Part shown: positions 8,541-17,081 of the stretch, one piece after another
Position numbering within the stretch: position 1 is the stretch's first letter
Layout of the letters: the number at the start of each line of letters is the position of its first letter
Assembly (NCBI RefSeq): GCF_001514205.1
Contig: NZ_KQ948763.1
Coordinates: 871,084 to 935,083 of the forward strand
From: Streptomyces griseoruber
GTDB taxonomy: Bacteria > Actinomycetota > Actinomycetes > Streptomycetales > Streptomycetaceae
Direction of reading: 5' to 3'
Length of the DNA stretch: 64,000 nt
Translations under genes and position numbers: made by a program
Notes under the pieces: generated by a model
What the model was told of the DNA's origin: nothing
Databases searched by the model: none
Seen by the model: the letters and a program-made list of their open reading frames with translations, nothing else

Positions 8541-9424
8541 CTCCCATGGCTGAGACGGCAGTCGAGCCGAGGTGGCGGTCGTACGGCACCCGCCGCCGCT
8601 CTACCCGGACGGTCCGGGTGCGCACCTCCGTCGCCCTGGTCGCCGTGACCGTCCTCGCGGTACTGCTGGTCCCGCCGCTGATCCAACTCGACCAGCAGGC
8701 AGTGGACTTGGCACTGAAACTCCAACCGCCTTCCTGGGCACACCCGTTCGGGACGGACGACGTCGGCCGGGACCTGCTGCTGCGCTGTGTCTACGGCCTG
8801 CGGGTGTCCCTCTTCGTCGGAGTCGTGGCGGCACTGACGGCGACCGTGATCGGCACGGCCGTCGGAGCCACGGCCGGGGCGCTGGGCGGCTGGTTCGACC
8901 GGGGCGTCATGCGGCTGGTCGACACCTTCTCCTCCGTCCCGCACCTGCTTCTCGGCATCTTCATCGTCGCCCTGTTCCGCCCAGGTGTCTGGCCGGTCGT
9001 GGTCTCGGTCGGGCTCACCCACTGGCTGTCCACCGCCCGGATCGTCCGCGCCGAGGTCCTGTCATTGCGCTCACGCCCGTACATCGACGCGGCGGTCTCC
9101 GGAGGCGCCTCCAGGTGGCGGGTGGCGGTACGACACCTGCTGCCCGCTGTGCTGCCGCAGGCCGCGCTCGCCGCCGTACTGATGGTGCCGCACGCGATGT
9201 GGCACGAGTCCGCGCTGTCCTTCCTCGGACTGGGCCTGCCCAGCCACATGGCCAGCCTCGGCAACCTCATCCAGACCGCCCGCGGTTCGCTGCTCGCGGG
9301 CCAGTGGTGGCCGACGCTCTTCCCGGGCCTGTTCCTCGTCGTCCCGACTCTCGCGATCGCCGGGCTCGCCGGGGCGTGGCGGGAGCGGATCAACCCCCGC
9401 CGCCGATCGGAGCTGATGCTGTGA
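8537..9424 (+). CDS. nikC: Nickel-type ABC transporter permease NikC
   Basis: This 295-residue DppC/NikC-type permease has an N-terminal TM helix after a basic stretch, the family motif AHPFGTDDVGRDLLLRCVYGLRVSL, and an EAA loop (RPYIDAAVSGGASRWRVAVRHLLPA). GTG overlaps the nikB stop, and an internal ATG lies three codons on. FLGLGLPSHMASLGNLIQTARG is the conserved C-terminal region. It forms the channel with NikB. Confidence 0.87.
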   Translation: MTPMAETAVEPRWRSYGTRRRSTRTVRVRTSVALVAVTVLAVLLVPPLIQLDQQAVDLALKLQPPSWAHPFGTDDVGRDLLLRCVYGLRVSLFVGVVAALTATVIGTAVGATAGALGGWFDRGVMRLVDTFSSVPHLLLGIFIVALFRPGVWPVVVSVGLTHWLSTARIVRAEVLSLRSRPYIDAAVSGGASRWRVAVRHLLPAVLPQAALAAVLMVPHAMWHESALSFLGLGLPSHMASLGNLIQTARGSLLAGQWWPTLFPGLFLVVPTLAIAGLAGAWRERINPRRRSELML

Positions 9425-10380
9425 CCTCTGTCGTGTTGTCCGTCAGGGGCCTGTCGGTGCGCTTCCTCATGCCGGGTGGGCGCCGGATCGCCGCTGTCAC
9501 CGACGCGCACTTCGACGTGACGGCGGGGGAGTGCCTGGCCCTGATCGGCGAGAGCGGCTGCGGCAAGTCGGTACTGGCCTCCGCGCTCCTGGGCCTGCTC
9601 CCCGCCAACGCCCAGACGGCGGGCGAGGCCCATCTGGCCGACCTCGACCTGCTCGCGGCCGACGAACGCACCCTGGCCCGCACGGTACGGGGCCGCCGTA
9701 TCGGACTGATCCCGCAGAGCCCGGCGGCCCACCTGACCCCCGTCCGTACGATCCGCTCCCAACTGGAGGAAACGGTCGCCGCGTTGAGGGGCGTCCAAGG
9801 CCGAAAGGCTCTGCGTGCCGCCGCCGAGGAGGCTGCCGAACGCGCCGCGTTCCCTGCCGACCACCTCGACCGCCACCCCCACGAACTCTCCGGCGGCCTC
9901 GCCCAACGGGCCGCCACCGCCCTCGCCCTCGTCGGCGACGCGCCCCTGTTGCTCGCCGACGAACCCACCACCGGACTCGACCGCGACCTCGTGGACCACA
10001 CGGTCGACGAACTGCGCCGTCACGTCGACACCGCCGACCGCGCCCTACTGATGATCACCCACGACCTGGCGGCGGCCGAGCGCATCGCCGACCGGGTGGC
10101 CGTCATGTACGCGGGCCGCATCGTCGAACTCACCGACGCGGCAGCCTTCTTCGGGGAGACCGGCCCTCGCCACCCGTACAGCCGCGGCCTCCTGGCGGCC
10201 CTGCCCGACCGCGCCTTCACCCCCATCCCCGGCATGCCCCCCGAACTCGGCGCCCTCCCCGACGGCTGCGCCTTCGCCGCCCGCTGCGACCGGACCACCG
10301 CGGCCTGCACCGCCGTACCGCACCTGACGGACGCGGTCGCCTGCCACCACCCGCATGTCCCGGAGGGCATCCGTGCTTGA
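9421..10380 (+). CDS. nikD: Nickel-type ABC transporter ATP-binding protein NikD
   Basis: This 319-residue ATPase has Walker A GESGCGKS, signature LSGGLAQRAA and Walker B LLLADEPTTGLD, followed by the oligopeptide/nickel C-terminal region (HPYSRGLLAALP, then a Cys-containing stretch CAFAARCDRTTAACTAVPHL as in OppD/DppD proteins, where such cysteines bind a cluster or metal). The GTG start overlaps the nikC stop. Together with NikE it energises import. Confidence 0.88.
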   Translation: MTSVVLSVRGLSVRFLMPGGRRIAAVTDAHFDVTAGECLALIGESGCGKSVLASALLGLLPANAQTAGEAHLADLDLLAADERTLARTVRGRRIGLIPQSPAAHLTPVRTIRSQLEETVAALRGVQGRKALRAAAEEAAERAAFPADHLDRHPHELSGGLAQRAATALALVGDAPLLLADEPTTGLDRDLVDHTVDELRRHVDTADRALLMITHDLAAAERIADRVAVMYAGRIVELTDAAAFFGETGPRHPYSRGLLAALPDRAFTPIPGMPPELGALPDGCAFAARCDRTTAACTAVPHLTDAVACHHPHVPEGIRA

Positions 10381-11035
10381 ACTGCGCGCCATCACCGCCG
10401 GATACGACCGCAGGACTCCGGTGGTCCGTGACGTCTCCCTGAGCGTGGAGCCCGGCGAGGCCGTCGGCCTCCTCGGCCCCAGTGGCTGCGGCAAGTCCAC
10501 CCTCGCCCGCGTCGCGGCCCTGCTGCACCGCCCCGACTCCGGAACCGTGCTCCTGGACGGAGAGCCGGTGCACCGCTGGCGCCACCGCGCCCCGCGCGCC
10601 CACCGCACCGCCTTCGGCGTGGTCTTCCAACAACCCAGGCTCTCCGTCGACCCGCGACTGCGCCTCACCGACCTGATGGCCGAGCCGCTGCGCGCGACGG
10701 GCCGCAGGAACGAAATACCCGATCGAGTGGCGGAGTTGGCCACCGCCGTCGGCCTGACCCCCGACCTGCTGACCCGCCGCCCCCACGAGGTCAGCGACGG
10801 CCAGCTCCAACGCGCCTGCCTGGCCCGCGCCCTCGTCCTGCGCCCCCGCTGGCTGATCTGCGACGAGATCACCGCCATGCTCGACGCCTCCACCAGCGCC
10901 GCACTGGTGGCGGCAGTCGAGGACTACCGAGCGGAGACCGGCGCCGGTCTCCTCGCGGTCGGCCACGACCACGCGCTCCTGAACCGCTGGTGCGGTCGGT
11001 TGGTCCGCTGGGACGACCTGGGTCCGGCGGCGTGA
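10373..11035 (+). CDS. nikE: Nickel-type ABC transporter ATP-binding protein NikE
   Basis: This 220-residue ATPase has Walker A GPSGCGKST and Walker B LICDEITAMLD. The signature motif is degenerate (EVSDGQLQRACLARAL in place of LSGGQ), as is often seen in one of the two subunits of actinobacterial nickel/peptide importers. The GTG start lies inside the end of nikD (8-nt overlap) behind CGGAGGG. It is about 45 residues shorter than typical E. coli NikE, lacking the C-terminal extension. It closes the operon; the next 600 nt are non-coding island sequence. Confidence 0.85.
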   Translation: MLELRAITAGYDRRTPVVRDVSLSVEPGEAVGLLGPSGCGKSTLARVAALLHRPDSGTVLLDGEPVHRWRHRAPRAHRTAFGVVFQQPRLSVDPRLRLTDLMAEPLRATGRRNEIPDRVAELATAVGLTPDLLTRRPHEVSDGQLQRACLARALVLRPRWLICDEITAMLDASTSAALVAAVEDYRAETGAGLLAVGHDHALLNRWCGRLVRWDDLGPAA

Positions 11036-11525
11036 GCATCGCGGCTGTCTGCTGGAGGGGCATGTGCGTCGACCCGCCTGCTGGTCGGGATGCCGACAGC
11101 CGACGTGCCACGAACCTGTGCCACCGCCCCGCGCGTGGGCCGGTGGCGGGCATTCTGCCTGGCGAGGCCCTCGGCGCGGGCACCCGTGTGTCCGCCCTTC
11201 CGCGCCGACGGGCCTCCATCTGCTCGCCAGGCCGATGCCGCCGCCCAGTGCGGCGATGGGGCTCCGCCTTGCGCAGAGGGTGGAGCCTCTCTGCGTTGGT
11301 AGGGAAATCCGCTGCGGGCGAGTCCGAAGCGCACTCCCGAACTGGGGCGATCGCCTCGGAAGCTCGTTGAGCTTGTCCTTCAAGGCCGCGTTCTGGACGC
11401 AGGTTGGACACAAGGATCGGAAAAGACTGACAAGGGCGGGGAAGGACTGAGGCGCCAAACCGCTTCTGACCTGTGAAAACGGCCAAGATGAGCAATGATC
11501 GACAAGGGTCGTCAAGATCCTCAAA
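11036..11525. other. Non-coding stretch leading into the tRNA-derived repeat
   Basis: No credible gene is seen here. The open frames are GC-frame noise. The last ~60 nt (from TTCTGACCTG to CAAGATCCTCAAA) resemble the sequence in front of the second tRNA-half copy near 25.1 kb, so this looks like the end flank of an integrated element rather than nik-operon sequence. The repeat module listed separately also sits here. Confidence 0.55.
11260..11355 (+). repeat. Dispersed hairpin module, copy 1
   Basis: GGCTCC...GGAGCC (a hairpin) is followed by TCTGCGTTGGTAGGGAAATC, then CGCTGCGGGC and, further on, CCGAACTGGGGCGATCGCC. The block from AAATCCGCTG onward recurs near 12.4 kb and 24.9 kb in the same order, each time in island non-coding DNA. 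Its function is unknown; it could be the terminus of a mobile element or the end of an element's non-coding RNA. Confidence 0.5.
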
Positions 11526-11571
11526 GGACTCATAATCCGTCGGCCGTGGGTTCGAGTCCCACCCGCCCCAC
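11526..11571 (+). repeat. tRNA 3'-half, att-like direct repeat copy A
   Basis: A 46-bp block starting GGACTCATAATCCGTCGG and ending CCCACCCGCCCCAC reads as a tRNA from the anticodon loop (CTCATAA, anticodon CAT) through T-arm (GTGGG-TTCGAGT-CCCAC) to the acceptor strand and discriminator A. No 5' half precedes it, so it is not a working tRNA. Such halves are typical attachment-site scars of tRNA-integrating elements. An identical copy lies 13.6 kb downstream. Confidence 0.8.
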
Positions 11572-11634
11572 TGTGCGCTACGCGGGGAGAAGCCTTCTGA
11601 CCTGCGAGCACTGCGGGCAGATGCCGAGCGCAGT

Positions 11635-12177
11635 GTGCGCGCGATTCTGGAGGCGGCCGAGCAGGTCTTCGCCCAGGACGCCGGCGCCTCCATGGAACAG
11701 GTCGCCGAGGCGGCGGGACTGACCAGGATCACCGTTCACCGCCGCTTCGCGAACCGGCAGGCCCTCCTGGAGGCGCTCGCCGTCTCCGCCAAGCAGCAGC
11801 TCATCGACGCCATCAAGGAAGCCCGGCCGGACGCCGCTCCCGCACTCGTGGCGCTGCACCGAGTGACGGCGAACGTCCTACGGGTCAAGAACACCTGGCG
11901 CTTCACCCTCAGCCACGCCAACGCTCACACCCCCGCCGCAGCCGCCCTCTGGGACGAGATCAACACCCACACCGTCGATCTCATGAACCGGGCGCAGCGC
12001 GAGGGGCTACTCGCCCCCCACGCAGACCTGGAGTGGACGCGGCAGGTGTACTACGCCCTCCTCAGCGAAGCCATCAACAGGCCCGGCGCGGAGCAGGACC
12101 CTGCCGCGCAGGACCCGGACGCACTGGCCACGCTCGTCATCGACACCCTCCTGCACGGCGCAGGACCACGCGGCTGA
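11635..12177 (+). CDS. TetR-family transcriptional regulator, 5' end cut at the att-like repeat
   Basis: This ~180-residue TetR/AcrR repressor has a helix-turn-helix in MEQVAEAAGLTRITVHRRFANRQALLEAL and a ligand-binding C-terminal domain. The GTG used here falls in the first DNA-binding helix. The frame continues upstream through LRADAERS, which looks like the genuine N-terminus of such regulators, but no start codon is found before the tRNA-half repeat 60 nt away. The original start was therefore probably lost when the element integrated. It may still be translated from GTG as a slightly shortened protein. Target unknown. Confidence 0.7.
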   Translation: MRAILEAAEQVFAQDAGASMEQVAEAAGLTRITVHRRFANRQALLEALAVSAKQQLIDAIKEARPDAAPALVALHRVTANVLRVKNTWRFTLSHANAHTPAAAALWDEINTHTVDLMNRAQREGLLAPHADLEWTRQVYYALLSEAINRPGAEQDPAAQDPDALATLVIDTLLHGAGPRG

Positions 12178-12483
12178 GCCGCAACTGCTCGGCAGGCGCC
12201 GGAGCCACCGATCGGCTGCCGTCGCCAAACATGTCAGCGCCACTCACGCCTGGTGGCAATGCTCGGCCTTGACGGCCACGCGGACGCAATGTGGGAGCAC
12301 CTCGGCCCTGCTCCCCGCATCGCAAGGTTTGGGCCCCTGCGTACGGCAGGGCCACCTGCAGCCACGGCCGCTGGAGGTCCGTCCCGAGGTTGGGTGGGAG
12401 CTGCTGTGCGATGGAAGGGGAATCCGCTGCGGGCAGGGTCGAAATCCCCCTCCGAGCTGGCGCGATCGCATGTTGGCCCCGTG
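12178..12483. repeat. Non-coding gap containing hairpin module copy 2
   Basis: This gap between the TetR gene and the degenerate transposase carries no gene. At 12404-12469 it holds a second copy of the dispersed module: GTGCGATGGAAGGGGAATCC, then CGCTGCGGGC, and later CCGAGCTGGCGCGATCGC. The order and spacing match the copy near 11.3 kb, but the front hairpin is not preserved. Confidence 0.45.
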
Positions 12484-13263
12484 TCATTTTTGCCGTGCGA
12501 CGGAGACGGGTGGCCGCCATCGGCGGTACTCGTCCGGCCAGAGGGTGTCGGTGGCGGCCTGGGCCCGGGCGGCGGCCAGCAGTTCGCACTGGGGGTGGAC
12601 GTTGAGGGTGCGTCCGGTCCGGGAGGTGGTGCAGCGTTCCCGCAGGGGGCAGCCGGTGCAGACGCGCTTGAACTGAGCGCCGGGGACCTCGCGGATCACC
12701 CGGCGGATCGCGGAGACGCTCTGGGTGACGGTGTCCTGGGTGGCCACCGCGTCATCGAGCACCGTGGAGTCCAAAGCGCGCCGCTGCCTGCCCTTGAGCA
12801 CACCGGCCGCGGCCACGACTTCCTTCACCTTGGTGAAGATCCGCGTCGGATCGGCCGAGTGGCGAAGTCGGCGCCGGACGTACGTCAGCAGCGACGGGGC
12901 GAACGCAGTGTCGTACAGCCCGAGCCCGCAAGCGGCCTTCCACCGCAGGTCACACCGCAGTTCCTGGACCGTCTCGAAGTCCGACAGACCCTGCAGGCTC
13001 TGCAGCACCACCGTCGCGGCCAGCACCTGCGGCGGCAGACTCGGCCGCCCGTTCGCCGACGGATACATGTCCGCGAACATCCCCGGCGGGAACAGCACCT
13101 CACGGTGCTCGGCCAGGAACGCGAACACACTCCCCACCGGGATCAACTCCCGGCAGGTCTCCCACACATCCGGCCCGACCAACTCCTCGGCCCACTCACC
13201 CTGCATGCCCACAAGACCGGCCCCGACCCTGCCGGGCCGGGCCGGGGCCAGAACCCGCAACAT
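12484..13263 (-). pseudogene. Degenerate IS1182-type transposase
   Basis: The N-terminal part is a clear IS1182/DUF772 transposase start (VGPDVWETCRELIPVGSVFAFLAEHREVLFP, then LPPQVLAATVVLQSLQGLSDFETVQELRCDLRWKAACGL). After VTQSVSAIRRVIREVPGA it jumps directly to the Cys-rich block CTGCPLRERCTTSRTGRTLN of the later domain, so the central region between them is missing, and the C-terminus is also lost. At about 260 residues it is roughly half the family's usual length. It abuts the truncated RpiR gene, suggesting insertion into that gene followed by decay. No intact terminal inverted repeats were found. Confidence 0.78.
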
Positions 13264-13280
13264 TTTCAGTGATCTTCTAG

Positions 13281-13697
13281 GCGTACGGCTTCGCCTGCTT
13301 CGCCGCCAAGGTCCATCCGGACGTACGGCTGCTCAACGAGGGCGGCACGATGATCCACGACCGGATCGACGCGGCCGTCCGCGCGGGCGCCTCCACGCTG
13401 CTGTGCTTCGCGCTGCCCTGGCATCCCCGCGAGGTCGTGGACACGCTGACGTACGCGAAGGAGGCCGGACTGACCGCCGTCAGGGTCACCGACTCCGCGT
13501 TCGCGGCGGTCGCCAAGGTGTCCGACCTGCTGCTGCCGGCCGCCGTCGGCACCGGGCTCGCCTTCGACACCGCCTGCGCGCCGATGCTGCTGGGCCGGGT
13601 GCTGCTGGAGGCGATCTGCGACGACCTGCCGGACGCGCAGGCCCGGCTGGAGCAGTTCGACGCGGGGGAGGCGGCGCGCGGGCTGTTCGTGGAGTGA
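13281..13697 (+). pseudogene. RpiR/MurR-family regulator, C-terminal SIS-domain fragment
   Basis: The frame begins immediately after an in-frame TAG and reads YGFACFAAKVHPDVRLLNEG and onward through a SIS domain (STLLCFALPWHPREVVDTLTYAKEAGLTAVRVTDSAFAAVAKVSDLLLPAAVG), ending naturally. The N-terminal helix-turn-helix half is absent; the transposase remnant lies where it should be. Convergent with the urocanase gene. RpiR regulators are plausible neighbours of hut genes, so this may have been its local regulator before disruption. Confidence 0.72.
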
Positions 13698-13746
13698 GCG
13701 GCGGTGACCTCGGCGCGTTCTGGGAGAGCGATGCGCGTTCCGGGGA

Positions 13747-15414
13747 TCAGACGCCTTCGCGCATGGGCACCCGGACGCCCCGCTCGTCGGCGACCGTCTC
13801 CGCGATGTCGTAGCCGGCGTCGACGTGGCGGATGACGCCCATGCCGGGGTCGTTGGTCAGCACGCGGCGCAGCTTCTCGCCGGCGAGTACGGTGCCGTCG
13901 GCGACGCAGACCTGGCCGGCGTGGATGGAGCGTCCCATGCCGACGCCGCCGCCGTGGTGGAGGGAGACCCAGGACGCGCCGGAGGCCACGTTGACCATGG
14001 CGTTGAGCAGCGGCCAGTCGGCGATCGCGTCGGAGCCGTCGAGCATGGCCTCGGTCTCGCGGTACGGGGAGGCGACGGAGCCCGAGTCGAGGTGGTCGCG
14101 GCCGATGGCGAGCGGGGCGGCCAGCTCACCACTGGCGACCATGTCGTTGAACCGCTCGCCGGCCTTGTCCCGCTCGCCGTAGCCGAGCCAGCAGATCCGG
14201 GCGGGCAGGCCCTGGAAGTGGACGCGCTCGCCGGCCATCTTGATCCAGCGGTGCAGGGATTCGTTCTCCGGGAAGAGCTCCAGGATCGCCTTGTCGGTCT
14301 TGTGGATGTCGGAGGCCTCACCGGACAGGGCGGCCCAGCGGAAGGGCCCCTTGCCCTCGCTGAACAGCGGGCGGATGTACGCGGGCACGAAGCCGGGGAA
14401 GGCGAACGCCCGCTCGTATCCGGCGAGTTGGGCCTCGCCGCGGATGGAGTTGCCGTAGTCGAAGACCTCGGCGCCGGCGTCCATGAAGCCGACCATCGCC
14501 TCGACGTGCTTGGCCATGGACTCACGGGCGCGGGTGGTGAAGCCCGCCGGGTCCTTGGCCGCGGCGTCGGCCATGTCGTCGAAGTCGACGCCGATGGGGA
14601 GGTAGGCGAGGGGGTCGTGGGCCGAGGTCTGGTCGGTCACGATGTCGATGGGGGCGCCCTCGGCGAGCATCTGCGGGAGCAGTTCGGCCGCGTTGCCGAG
14701 CAGGCCGATCGACAGAGGCCGGCGGGCGTCCCGGGCCTCCACCGCCAGCTGCAGGGCGTGCTGCAGCGAGTCCGCGCGCACGTCGAGGTAGCGGTGCTCG
14801 ATACGGCGCTCGATGGCGCGCGGGTCGACGTCGATACAGATCGCGACGCCGTCGTTCATGGTCACGGCGAGGGGCTGCGCGCCGCCCATGCCGCCGAGGC
14901 CGGCCGTCAGCGTGATCGTGCCCGCGAGGGTGCCGCCGAACTTCTTCGCGGCGACGGCGGAGAAGGTCTCGTAGGTGCCCTGGAGGATGCCCTGCGTACC
15001 GATATAGATCCAGGAACCGGCGGTCATCTGCCCGTACATGGTCAGGCCCAGGGCCTCCAGGCGGCGGAACTCCTCCCAGTTGGCCCAGTCGCCGACCAGG
15101 TTGGAGTTGGCGATCAGGACCCGCGGGGCCCACTCGTGGGTCTGCATCACCCCCACCGGACGGCCGGACTGCACCAGCATCGTCTCGTCCTGCCTCAGCC
15201 CCTGGAGCGTGCGGACCATCGCGTCGAACGACCGCCAGTCCCGCGCCGCCTTTCCCGTTCCGCCGTACACGACGAGCTTGTCGGGGTGCTCGGCGACTTC
15301 CGGATCCAGGTTGTTCTGCAGCATCCGCAGCGCCGCCTCCTGCTGCCAGCCCTGCGCGCTGAGCGAGCTCCCGCGGGGAGCGCGCACGGTCCTCGGTCCA
15401 GAAATTCCAGTCAT
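13747..15414 (-). CDS. hutU: Urocanate hydratase (urocanase)
   Basis: This 555-residue NAD-dependent urocanase adds water to urocanate to give imidazolone propionate. Hallmarks include [65 protein letters not shown], the active-site Cys region [17 protein letters not shown] and [17 protein letters not shown]. Full length and no missing motif. The start [16 protein letters not shown] is the usual Streptomyces N-terminus. Its ATG overlaps the stop of the upstream enoyl-CoA hydratase gene, so it is the last gene of a five-gene catabolic operon rather than beside hutI/hutG as in a standard hut locus. It resembles ordinary HutU closely, favouring urocanate itself as substrate; a thiourocanate role is possible. 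Confidence 0.93.
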   Translation of the reverse strand: MTGISGPRTVRAPRGSSLSAQGWQQEAALRMLQNNLDPEVAEHPDKLVVYGGTGKAARDWRSFDAMVRTLQGLRQDETMLVQSGRPVGVMQTHEWAPRVLIANSNLVGDWANWEEFRRLEALGLTMYGQMTAGSWIYIGTQGILQGTYETFSAVAAKKFGGTLAGTITLTAGLGGMGGAQPLAVTMNDGVAICIDVDPRAIERRIEHRYLDVRADSLQHALQLAVEARDARRPLSIGLLGNAAELLPQMLAEGAPIDIVTDQTSAHDPLAYLPIGVDFDDMADAAAKDPAGFTTRARESMAKHVEAMVGFMDAGAEVFDYGNSIRGEAQLAGYERAFAFPGFVPAYIRPLFSEGKGPFRWAALSGEASDIHKTDKAILELFPENESLHRWIKMAGERVHFQGLPARICWLGYGERDKAGERFNDMVASGELAAPLAIGRDHLDSGSVASPYRETEAMLDGSDAIADWPLLNAMVNVASGASWVSLHHGGGVGMGRSIHAGQVCVADGTVLAGEKLRRVLTNDPGMGVIRHVDAGYDIAETVADERGVRVPMREGV

Positions 15415-16193
15415 CGTTCGTTGCTCCGGCGCTTGTCGAGGAAGGCCCGCAGGCCTTGGGTGTGGTCGTCGGTGGAGGAGTTGAGGGCGGCCAGGCGGCG
15501 TTCGGTGCGGATGCCGACAGAGAGGGGCGTCTCGAAGGCCGTCAGCACCGCCTCCTTCGCGAGTCGGACCGCGGTCGCGGGGTGGGCGGCGATGGTGCGG
15601 GCCGTGTCGTGGGCTGTGCGGTCGAGCTGGTCGGGGGGTACGACGCGGCTGACGAGGCCGGCGGCGAGGGCTTCGGGGGCGGTGATGGTGCGGCCGGTGA
15701 GGATCATGTCCATCGCGAGGGCCTTGCCGACCGCGCGGACGAGGCGTTGGGTGCCGCCCGCACCGGGGATCGCACCGAGACGCAGCTCGGGCTGGCCGAA
15801 GCGGGCGGTGTCCGAGGCGATGACGAGGTCGCAGATCATGGCGAGTTCGCAGCCGCCGCCCAGGACATGGCCGTTGACCGCCGCGACGAGAGGGATGCGG
15901 GTGGCGTACAGGGCCTCCCACAGGTCGCTGAAATCATCGAGGTACGTGCCGACCGGGCCGGACTCCGAGAGTTCCGCCAGGTCGGCGATGTCGGCGCCGG
16001 CCGCGAAGAGGCGTTCCGTGCCGCTGATGACGACGCAGCGGACGTCGGGGTCGGCGTCCCAGGCGCGTACGGCGTCCAGCAGAGCCGTCATCATGGCGCG
16101 GCTCAGCGCGTTGGCCGCTTCGGGGCGGTGGAGGCGGACGTGGCCGACCGCGTCCTCGGTACGGGTCAGAATGGTGCCGGTGCCGTCAGCCAT
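15411..16193 (-). CDS. Enoyl-CoA hydratase/isomerase family protein
   Basis: This 260-residue crotonase-fold enzyme has the oxyanion-hole stretches [10 protein letters not shown] and [13 protein letters not shown], plus the two catalytic glutamates in hydratase positions: E116 (GGGCELAM) and E136 ([16 protein letters not shown]). Both present argues for real hydratase activity on a CoA thioester. It overlaps the HADH gene upstream by 8 nt and hutU downstream by 4 nt, so it is part of one transcript. Substrate unknown; with a CaiB-type CoA-transferase in the same operon, a CaiD-like role on a betainyl- or imidazolyl-acryloyl-CoA is conceivable. Confidence 0.85.
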   Translation of the reverse strand: MADGTGTILTRTEDAVGHVRLHRPEAANALSRAMMTALLDAVRAWDADPDVRCVVISGTERLFAAGADIADLAELSESGPVGTYLDDFSDLWEALYATRIPLVAAVNGHVLGGGCELAMICDLVIASDTARFGQPELRLGAIPGAGGTQRLVRAVGKALAMDMILTGRTITAPEALAAGLVSRVVPPDQLDRTAHDTARTIAAHPATAVRLAKEAVLTAFETPLSVGIRTERRLAALNSSTDDHTQGLRAFLDKRRSNER

Positions 16194-17073
16194 CGTGGGT
16201 CAACTGCCTGACGACGGCGTCCCGGTGGGCCTTGACCCGGTCGGCCCGTTCGCCGGGCCACTCGTAGAAGCCGCGTCCCGACTTGGCGCCCAGAGCGCCT
16301 TCGGCCACCAGTTTCCTCACGGACTCAGGCACTTCGGCCGAGCGGCTCAGCTCGGGCATCAGGATCGTCGACACCTGCTCGACCACGTCCAGCCCGGCCA
16401 GGTCCATCAGCTCCAGTGGGCCGCAGGCAGCCCAGCGTGGGGCGAGCGTCGTACGGACCGCCAGGTCGGCGTCCGCCGCGGAGGTCACGCCCGACTCCAC
16501 CAGGTGCAGCACCTCCCGCAGCACCGCGTACTGGATACGGTTGACGACGAAGCCGGGGACATCCGCCCGTACGACGACGGGCAGCTTGCCGAGCCGCCGG
16601 GTCAGCGACTCGGCGCGCTCCATCGCCGTCGCGGTGGTGGCCTCGCCGGCGACGAGTTCGACGAGCGGCATGACCGGCGCGGGATTGAACCAGTGCATGC
16701 CGAGGAACCGGCCGGGGTCGTCAAGTGCCGTGCCCAGCAGGGTGATCGGCACGCTGGAGGTGTTGGTGGTGAGCAGGCAGTCCGGTGTCACCGCGGCCTC
16801 GATCGAGGCGAGGACGTCCTGCTTGAGGGCGACCACTTCGGCGACGTTCTCGCTCACCACGTCCGCGCCGTCCAGCGCCTCCGGCAGCGAACGCGTGCGG
16901 AGGACCTCGTCCGGGACGAGAGCGCGCGCGGCGTCCAGGGTGGCTTCGCTGCGGGACCACAGGGCGACCCGGCAGCCCGCTCGGGCGAAGACCTGGGCGA
17001 TGCCCGCGCCCATGGTCCCGGCGCCGATCACCGCCACGGTGGGCAGTTTCTTCTCCGGCATGTCTCTCTCCAT
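16186..17073 (-). CDS. 3-hydroxyacyl-CoA dehydrogenase family protein
   Basis: This 295-residue protein has an N-terminal NAD-binding Rossmann motif VIGAGTMGAGIAQVF and the catalytic His-containing motif FLGMHWFNPAPVMPLVELV, then the HADH C-terminal domain (DVPGFVVNRIQYAVLREVLHLVE; GAKSGRGFYEW). It would oxidise a 3-hydroxyacyl-CoA with NAD+. Carnitine dehydrogenases belong to the same superfamily, so a free hydroxy-betaine substrate cannot be excluded. Eight-nt gap after the CoA-transferase stop. An internal ATG (MPEKKLPTV) four codons later is an equally good start. Confidence 0.85.
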   Translation of the reverse strand: MERDMPEKKLPTVAVIGAGTMGAGIAQVFARAGCRVALWSRSEATLDAARALVPDEVLRTRSLPEALDGADVVSENVAEVVALKQDVLASIEAAVTPDCLLTTNTSSVPITLLGTALDDPGRFLGMHWFNPAPVMPLVELVAGEATTATAMERAESLTRRLGKLPVVVRADVPGFVVNRIQYAVLREVLHLVESGVTSAADADLAVRTTLAPRWAACGPLELMDLAGLDVVEQVSTILMPELSRSAEVPESVRKLVAEGALGAKSGRGFYEWPGERADRVKAHRDAVVRQLTHDG

Positions 17074-17081
17074 TCAGGGGC

